A DNA stretch of 8,872 nt from Alphaproteobacteria bacterium (GTDB lineage: Bacteria; Pseudomonadota; Alphaproteobacteria; Micropepsales; Micropepsaceae), in contig PKWC01000178.1 in NCBI GenBank assembly GCA_003131925.1, positions 12,882-21,753 of the forward strand, in the 5' to 3' direction. A program made the translations under genes and the position numbers. Each line of letters begins with the position of its first letter. Positions within the stretch are counted from its first letter, which is position 1. A model generated the notes under the pieces. It saw only the letters and a program-made list of their open reading frames with translations. It ran no database searches and had not been told where the DNA came from. Positions 4,497 to 8,872 of the stretch are shown here, piece after piece.

Positions 4497-6395
4497 ATGG
4501 CGAACGACGCGACGAACGGGACCTGGCTCCTGGAGCCCATCGACGGAGCGCGCGACCACATTCGCGGTGACCGTGCGGCGCGCGATGCCGTCGAGGTCGT
4601 TCTGTACGGCGATTATCTGTGCCCGTTTTGCCGGCGCCTCAGGCCGGTGTTTCTCCAGTTGCGCGAAGTGCTGGGCGATTGCCTCGTCTATGTGTTCCGG
4701 CATTTTCCGAACGAGCAGGCGCATCCCGGTGCGAGCTTCATGTCGCGGGCGACGGAGGCCGCGGCGGAGCAGGGCCGGTTCTGGGACATGCATGACTGGA
4801 TTTACGACAGCAATCCGGCGCCGACCGGGAAGGAAGCCGTCGAATTCATTCGTTCGCTGGGTCTCGACATGGATCGCTTCGAGCGCGACCTGCAGTCCGA
4901 AGAGATTCGCCTCCGCGTCGAAGAGGATGTGGCCGAGGGCAAATGCAATGGCGTCTCGGGGACACCGACCATCTTCATCGATGGGCTGCGTTACGATGGC
5001 GCCTGGGATTTCTACTCCATGCTCGAGGCGCTCGAGCAGCCGGTCGCCACGCGCATCGAACGCTCGGCGCGCGCCTTCGCCAGCCTGCCGGCTTCAGGAG
5101 GTATCGCGCTGCTTCTGGCGGCGGCCGTGGCGCTTGTTCTTGCGAATACCGCGCTCGCGCCCTTCTACGATCTCTTCATCAATGCGCCGTTCGGAATCGG
5201 TCCACCGGGCGGCATGCTGTCCCTGCGAGTTGCTGATTGGTGCTCCGAGGGGCTGCTTGCCGTTTTCTTTCTGCTTGTAGGTCTGGAGATCCGGCGCGAG
5301 CTGACCGCGGGCTCGCTCACGGATCTCCGGGCGGCCGCGCTTCCGGCAGTTGCCGCCGTGGGCGGCGTGGTGCTGCCGGCGGTAATCTATCTCCTTCTGA
5401 ATCCCGGACCGACGGCGCCGGGCTGGGCGGTGCCCACTGCAACCGGCATCGCGTTCACGCTGGGAATCCTTGCGCTGTTTGGACAGCGCATTCCCCTCTC
5501 TTTGCGCGTGTTCATCGCTGCCTTCGCGGTCATCGACGATATTCTTTCGGTGCTCACGCTCGCAATCTTCTATCCGCACGGATTTCATTTCGCGTGGCTC
5601 GGCGCCGTCGCAGCGGCGCTCGCGATCCTTTATGCGCTCAATCGCTGGCGGGTGTATGCGGCGTGGCCCTATGTCGTTTCCACCATCGGACTCTGGATTT
5701 TCCTTCACCTCTCGGGAGTCCATGCCGCGCTCGCCGGCATCTTTCTGGCCGTCCTGCTGCCCACGCGACCCACGCCTGACGCGGGGCCTTTGCTCGCGCA
5801 GGCGGCTACCGCACTCGCCACGCTCGAACACGCGCAGACGGCGGTGTCAAAGGCGGGTTCGAAGAAACCCGGGTTCGATATTGAGGCCGTGTGGGACTGG
5901 GCGGGCCGCAATCTCCTGGCCGTCAGTGACCGTTTGCTCTCGCCTGCCGAGCGCATCGAACAATCGGTTGCTCCCTGGACCGCCTATCTCGCTTTGCCGC
6001 TTTTCGCCTTCTCGACATCCGGCGTCAGTCTCAGTCTGGATATGTCGTCTCCGGACACCGCACGAGTTCTCGCGGGTGTCGTGCTGGGGTTGCTGGCCGG
6101 CAAACCCGCGGGCGTTTGTCTGGCGTCGTTTCTGGCGGTCAAGTCGCGCATCGCCATCGCGCCGAAGGGCATCGATCTGCGCAACTTTGTCGGCGCCGCG
6201 TGTCTCTGCGGGGTCGGCGATACGCTTTCCTTCCTGATGGCGGACCAGGCATTCCCGCACGGTCCGGACGCCGCCACGGCAAAGATCGGCGTGCTCGCCG
6301 GCTCGGTCCTTGCCGCCGGCCTTGGTGCTCTGATACTCGCCACGAAAACGGATGCGACGGTCGCGACGAAGAAGATTCAAATTGACCCGCGATAA
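4497..6395 (+). CDS. nhaA: DsbA-like thioredoxin domain fused to Na+/H+ antiporter NhaA
   Basis: A 632-residue fusion. Residues 1-195 are a DsbA-family thioredoxin fold with the active site C42-P-F-C45, FRHFPNEQAHP, and the cis-proline P157 in SGTPTIFIDG. There is no signal peptide. From about 200 to 622 it is NhaA, the electrogenic Na+/H+ exchanger for pH and sodium homeostasis: LVGLEIRREL (E264 and E268, matching E. coli E78 and E82), AVIDD (D347/D348, matching D163/D164) and LAGKPAGV (K536, matching K300). A longer hydrophilic loop than in E. coli lies at about 430-490. Two core positions differ: PTATGIAF has Gly317 where E. coli has D133, and CGVGDTLS has Asp575 where E. coli has Phe after G338. 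DsbA-NhaA fusions are a known architecture. The start is the first ATG after an in-frame TGA (4491); only GGGTGAG precedes it. It is flanked by repeats and is probably a single-gene unit. Confidence 0.94.
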   Translation: MANDATNGTWLLEPIDGARDHIRGDRAARDAVEVVLYGDYLCPFCRRLRPVFLQLREVLGDCLVYVFRHFPNEQAHPGASFMSRATEAAAEQGRFWDMHDWIYDSNPAPTGKEAVEFIRSLGLDMDRFERDLQSEEIRLRVEEDVAEGKCNGVSGTPTIFIDGLRYDGAWDFYSMLEALEQPVATRIERSARAFASLPASGGIALLLAAAVALVLANTALAPFYDLFINAPFGIGPPGGMLSLRVADWCSEGLLAVFFLLVGLEIRRELTAGSLTDLRAAALPAVAAVGGVVLPAVIYLLLNPGPTAPGWAVPTATGIAFTLGILALFGQRIPLSLRVFIAAFAVIDDILSVLTLAIFYPHGFHFAWLGAVAAALAILYALNRWRVYAAWPYVVSTIGLWIFLHLSGVHAALAGIFLAVLLPTRPTPDAGPLLAQAATALATLEHAQTAVSKAGSKKPGFDIEAVWDWAGRNLLAVSDRLLSPAERIEQSVAPWTAYLALPLFAFSTSGVSLSLDMSSPDTARVLAGVVLGLLAGKPAGVCLASFLAVKSRIAIAPKGIDLRNFVGAACLCGVGDTLSFLMADQAFPHGPDAATAKIGVLAGSVLAAGLGALILATKTDATVATKKIQIDPR

Positions 6396-6397
6396 CG

Positions 6398-6425
6398 TTT
6401 CCTCCCCCGCGTTGGGGAAGGAAAA
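6398..6425. repeat. Palindromic repeat, copy D, between convergent genes
   Basis: TTTCCTCCCCC (6398-6408) pairs with GGGGAAGGAAAA (6414-6425), with a small bulge, around GCGTT. It begins two bases after the stop codon of nhaA and lies between that gene and the convergent GloVer gene (ending at 6504). A run of T or A at each outer edge makes it a plausible two-way terminator. It is a variant of the repeat at 28-48. The rest of the gap (6426-6503) shows nothing notable. Confidence 0.55.
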
Positions 6426-6503
6426 CAGAGCGCCGATCAAATTTCGTTTGAGACGGTAATACGGCGAGAACTGGCGCGATGCTGAGGTCCTTGGCGGAGA
6501 TTT

Positions 6504-7661
6504 CTACTCTCTGAGCCTGAAAACAACGCCGTAGCCGTGCGCGCCGCCCTGTGGTGTCGTTCCATAGAGGCGCTCTTTTTTGTCGGCAATCGGCCCGGCC
6601 TCGGGATTGGTCCCGTCTGCACCATTGAAGGAATGCAGCACGCCGATCGTTCCATCCGGGGCAAGCCTGAAGACGGCGCCGTCTCCGTCGGCTTCGCTGA
6701 GCGGAGTTGTTCCGTAGAGATTGGCGGCTGCATCAATGACAAGCGCGCATGACGGGTCGGCCCCTTCCCTGCCGCCGGTGAAGGAATAGAGCACGCTCTC
6801 GGTACCGTCCGACGCAATCTTGAACACCGTACCGCTGTTGCTCGCGCCCCCTATGGATGTTGTGCCGTAGAGATTACCGTTGGCATCCAGTGTCAAAGCG
6901 CCGCCGGGATAGGCGCCATCGCTGCCGCCGGCGAAAGAATGAAGCACAATCTCGCTGCCGTCCGGCGCGATTTCGAACACTGTGCCGTCGCCATCCAGAC
7001 CGCCGAAATGGGTCGTGCCGTAGAGATTGCCGACGCCGTCCATGATCAGACCGGCAAGCGGCAACCCGCCATCGTTACCGCCGGAGAAGGAATGGAGTAC
7101 GGACTCCTCACCATCTTTGGCGAGCTTGAACACCACCCCGGCGTTGTTCGTGCCGCCAAATTCCGTTGTTCCGTAAAAATTCTCCGCTTTCCTGACCAGA
7201 CCGGCGACTGGACTCGCGCCATCCGCGCCACTGAAGGAATAGAGAATGTTTTCCGTTCCATCTGGCGCGAGCTTGAAGACGGTTCCTCCATGGTTGGTTC
7301 CACCTTCCTCGGTCGTGCCGTAAAGATTGCCGGCTTTATCGATTATCAGGCTGGCGGTTGGGTACACGCCGTCAACTCCGCTGCCAAAGGAATGAAGCAC
7401 GGATTCGACACCCATCGGCGTGAGCTTGAACACTGTGCCGACGTCGTCGAACCCACCGCTTTGCGTGGTGCCGTAAAGGTTTCCTGCCTTGTCTCGCAGG
7501 ACGCTTGCCATCGGATATGCGCCGTCGCTTCCGCCAGCGAAGGAGTATAGGACGTCAAAACCACTCGCTTGTGCGCCGAATGGCGCGATCAGGACCGCCG
7601 CCAGCGTCACGACAAGCACGGACCCGACTCGCGCGCCGGTCGCACGCCATGTCCTTGTCAT
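6504..7661 (-). CDS. Secreted GloVer-repeat protein, predicted seven-bladed beta-propeller
   Basis: A 385-residue protein with a Sec signal peptide (RxxR-rich start, hydrophobic VGSVLVVTLAAVLIAPFG, cleavage after AQA at 32). The remainder is seven tandem units starting at V37, V88, I139, V188, V239, V290 and V341, so 51 residues each except the third, at 49. The unit reads V-L-[YH]-S-F-x-G-x2-D-G ... NLYGTT ... GGTVFKLAPDG, the GloVer repeat (TIGR03803 type), found in exported proteins of unknown function in several phyla. Seven units fit a beta-propeller closed by pairing of the first FDVLYSF and last VVFRLRE strands; this fold is inferred. No C-terminal anchor follows. The ATG at 7661 is chosen over one at 7823 because only it gives the signal peptide and it overlaps the hdeD stop (ATGA). 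No clear Shine-Dalgarno sequence precedes it, so translation probably depends on coupling to hdeD. Confidence 0.9.
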   Translation of the reverse strand: MTRTWRATGARVGSVLVVTLAAVLIAPFGAQASGFDVLYSFAGGSDGAYPMASVLRDKAGNLYGTTQSGGFDDVGTVFKLTPMGVESVLHSFGSGVDGVYPTASLIIDKAGNLYGTTEEGGTNHGGTVFKLAPDGTENILYSFSGADGASPVAGLVRKAENFYGTTEFGGTNNAGVVFKLAKDGEESVLHSFSGGNDGGLPLAGLIMDGVGNLYGTTHFGGLDGDGTVFEIAPDGSEIVLHSFAGGSDGAYPGGALTLDANGNLYGTTSIGGASNSGTVFKIASDGTESVLYSFTGGREGADPSCALVIDAAANLYGTTPLSEADGDGAVFRLAPDGTIGVLHSFNGADGTNPEAGPIADKKERLYGTTPQGGAHGYGVVFRLRE

Positions 7662-8212
7662 GGCTTCAGCGAATTCGAGACGAAGATGTAGCCGAGGCCG
7701 GTGGTGAGAAAATTCACGCCGAGCAGAATGCCCAGCACGATCACCGAGATCGCGGGCCACGCCGCCGCGATGAGGACTGCCATCACGGCGCTTGCAATAC
7801 CCGAGATCAGCATGCCCACCCAACCGGCGTGTGGACGTGTTTCAAACGCGAAGAAGATCTCGAACGCGCCCTGGAACATGAAGAGCACGCCCACCATCAG
7901 CGTCAGCGCGACCGCGCCGGCAAGCGGGCTGAAGAGCAGGAACACCCCCCCGGCGATCGAGAGCAGCCCGAGCAGCAGCGCGCCGAAGAACGGTCCCGTG
8001 CCGTGTATCGAGAACGAGCCGGCAAAAGTGAATCCGCCCGAGATCAGCAACACCCAGCCGACGAGAAGGGCCGCAACCAGAGTGGAAAACATGGGGAAGA
8101 CAATGGCAGCGACGCCCAAGACGACCATCGCCAGGCCGAGCCAGAAGATCCCGCGCGAAGATGCGCGCAACCGCCCATGAAACAGGCTGTCGCCCAAAGC
8201 TGCATTGCTCAT
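7658..8212 (-). CDS. hdeD: HdeD family (DUF308) acid-resistance membrane protein
   Basis: A 184-residue integral membrane protein, the usual HdeD length, with six predicted helices at about 21-41 (GIFWLGLAMVVLGVAAIVFP), 44-66, 75-95, 98-120, 130-151 and 154-176. The sequence is Gly/Ala/Leu/Val-rich and has family features: the short amphipathic lead before helix 1, FSTLVAALLVGWVLLISGG, and FQGAFEIFFAFETRPHAGW in the fourth helix and following loop. E. coli HdeD aids acid resistance at high cell density; the molecular function is unknown and many alphaproteobacterial homologues are annotated by family only. GGGGGAG ends nine bases before the ATG at 8212, supporting this start. The stop (7660-7658) overlaps the ATG of the GloVer gene by four bases, so the two form an operon with hdeD first. 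The gene symbol reflects family membership, not proven orthology. Confidence 0.9.
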   Translation of the reverse strand: MSNAALGDSLFHGRLRASSRGIFWLGLAMVVLGVAAIVFPMFSTLVAALLVGWVLLISGGFTFAGSFSIHGTGPFFGALLLGLLSIAGGVFLLFSPLAGAVALTLMVGVLFMFQGAFEIFFAFETRPHAGWVGMLISGIASAVMAVLIAAAWPAISVIVLGILLGVNFLTTGLGYIFVSNSLKP

Positions 8213-8372
8213 TGCTGGCTCCCCCTGAACCGGCGGGTCCCAAATGGATCGCCATCGCGCAGGGCAGCTTAGGCGTGGCGGCTCTTAACCGCAATCGAAG
8301 CGGTTTGGCGCGTTCTCCAGCGCGTCGCGCCGAATAAGGTTGCTGGTCTCGACGGCATCCAAAATCCTCGTC

Positions 8373-8397
8373 ATGGCCGGGCCATTGTCCCGGCCAT
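8373..8397. repeat. ATGGCCGGG palindromic repeat
   Basis: ATGGCCGGG (8373-8381) and CCCGGCCAT (8389-8397) form a perfect 9 bp stem around a seven-base loop. This matches a dispersed repeat type common in Rhizobiales intergenic DNA (GTCATGGCCGGG...CCCGGCCATCC). Its right half, GTCCCGGCCATCC (8387-8399), recurs exactly as the reverse complement at 8542-8554. Confidence 0.65.
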
Positions 8398-8541
8398 CCG
8401 TGAATACCGCGTCAAAAAAACGATGCCGCCATGCGAGCCGAACGGAGGTTGCAGGTCGCGCCGATGTGCCCTGTTCCCTGTTCTTCGTCATGTAAATTGC
8501 GATGCAAGCGTCCCGGAAACCACGGCTGGCACTGTGTTCAT

Positions 8542-8554
8542 GGATGGCCGGGAC
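8542..8554. repeat. Half copy of the ATGGCCGGG repeat, inverted
   Basis: GGATGGCCGGGAC is the exact reverse complement of 8387-8399. The other arm of the hairpin is missing; GTTTACACAGCC follows instead. Confidence 0.5.
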
Positions 8555-8574
8555 AGTTTACACAGCCAAAGGTT

Positions 8575-8628
8575 CACGCGGAGACGCGGAAAGAAGAATT
8601 CACATGGCCTTCTCCGCGCCTCCGCGTG
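8575..8628. repeat. Shortened copy of the CGCGGAGG-type inverted repeat
   Basis: CACGCGGAGACGCGGAAAGA (from 8575) pairs imperfectly with CTTCTCCGCGCCTCCGCGTG (8609-8628). The same words make up the outer arms of the element at 4256-4429; here the inner CACAGAGG arms and the loop are missing, leaving a roughly 54-base hairpin. Confidence 0.65.
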
Positions 8629-8784
8629 CCCATTCCTGGGTAAAGCAGTCTGCGCTCTGCGCGTGGTTTCCAGCTTCCCCTATCAAATGCGAACCCGATC
8701 GCGCGGACGAGTCACTATTTTGGCGTCGACCCCGTAAACGCCGTCTTCGCTTTGCCCGAAATGCTCTCTCGCGCGTTTGCTATT

Positions 8785-8872
8785 CGAGCGCGGGCGGAGA
8801 TCACACATGTTGGATAATCTATCATTTGCGAGCGCGGGCGGAGATCACACATGTTGGATAATCTATCATTTG
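8785..8872. repeat. Two perfect tandem copies of a 44-base unit at the window end
   Basis: Bases 8785-8828 and 8829-8872 are identical. Each unit has a GC-rich half (CGAGCGCGGGCGGAGATCAC) and an AT-rich half (TGTTGGATAATCTATCATTTG). Each contains GGAG seven bases before an ATG (8807 and 8851), which would start MLDNLSF, so the unit could be a duplicated start region of a gene continuing past the edge. There is no spacer between copies, so it is not a CRISPR array. The array may continue beyond the window or may be an assembly-edge artefact. Confidence 0.85.

Larger units (their letters stand above)
8213..8784. other. Gene-poor region upstream of hdeD containing several repeats
   Basis: No open frame here on either strand resembles a known protein or has a good ribosome binding site. 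The stretch holds a small hairpin AACCGC (8286-8291)/GCGGTT, an ATGGCCGGG hairpin (8373-8397) with a partial inverted copy (8542-8554), and a CGCGGAG-type hairpin (8575-8628). The hdeD promoter must lie in its left part, but I cannot pick a convincing -35/-10 pair. Bases 8404-8540 and 8640-8784 show no structure I can name. Confidence 0.6.

Noticed and set aside
5094..5831. Minus-strand ORF of 245 codons within the nhaA gene
   Set aside because: Very Arg/Glu-rich, low-complexity translation antisense to transmembrane segments; typical high-GC shadow with no family resemblance.
5847..6440. Minus-strand ORF of 197 codons at the end of nhaA
   Set aside because: Antisense to conserved NhaA motifs, with composition expected of a shadow frame.
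6504..7823. Upstream ATG at 7823 for the GloVer gene, giving 439 residues
   Set aside because: The extra 54 residues would be antisense-like sequence inside hdeD in another frame and would bury the signal peptide; the ATG at 7661 fits the ATGA overlap.
7505..8272. Plus-strand ORF of 255 codons across hdeD
   Set aside because: Highly charged (Glu/Arg/His/Gln) shadow of a hydrophobic membrane protein on the opposite strand.
8285..8491. Minus-strand ORF of 68 codons upstream of hdeD
   Set aside because: Its middle is formed by the ATGGCCGGG palindromic repeat, and no ribosome binding site or homologue is recognised.
8502..8861. Plus-strand ORF of 119 codons at the window end
   Set aside because: It runs through two repeat families and the 44-base duplication, so it is most likely not coding.
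8785..8872. Possible CRISPR or iteron array
   Set aside because: The two 44-base copies are directly adjacent with no spacers, and no cas or rep gene is present in the window.

Overview
This is a GC-rich window from what looks like an alphaproteobacterial chromosome, probably Rhizobiales or a near relative. The protein families, codon use and several families of short intergenic palindromes (GTTGGGGGAGG-type, ATTCCCGC/GCGGGAAT-type, ATGGCCGGG/CCCGGCCAT-type and CGCGGAGG-type) support this. The taxon is an inference from the general look of the sequence; there is no rRNA or tRNA gene to confirm it. I see no phage, CRISPR or complete insertion sequence.

Layout. 1-93: a repeat, then mazG (94-888, +), a house-cleaning NTP pyrophosphohydrolase. 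1077-2786 (+): a secreted protein with nine GLUG motifs whose Shine-Dalgarno sequence lies inside a perfect palindrome. 2787-3244: a gene-poor, repeat-built stretch with the last 36 codons of a broken GIY-YIG nuclease gene on the minus strand, roughly bounded by an inverted pair of short sequences. 3245-4233 (+): a two-gene operon of a DoxX-like membrane protein and a beta-class glutathione S-transferase. 4256-4429: a large imperfect hairpin repeat. 4497-6395 (+): a DsbA-like thioredoxin domain fused to a NhaA Na+/H+ antiporter, with changes at two positions in the normally conserved ion-binding core. 6398-6425: a repeat hairpin between convergent genes. 6504-8212 (-): a two-gene operon of an HdeD-family membrane protein and a secreted seven-repeat GloVer protein, joined by an ATGA stop/start overlap. 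8213-8784: no convincing gene, only repeats. 8785-8872: two perfect adjacent copies of a 44-base unit that stop exactly at the window edge.

Functionally this is mostly stress and envelope biology: nucleotide-pool cleaning, redox/detoxification (DoxX-GST), ion and pH homeostasis (DsbA-NhaA) and acid-stress-type membrane protein (HdeD), plus two repeat-built exported proteins. I do not see a clearly new multi-gene system. The items most worth a second look are the unusual core residues of the DsbA-NhaA fusion, the HdeD/GloVer coupling, the palindrome over the GLUG start, the repeat-bounded GIY-YIG remnant and the 44-base duplication at the end.
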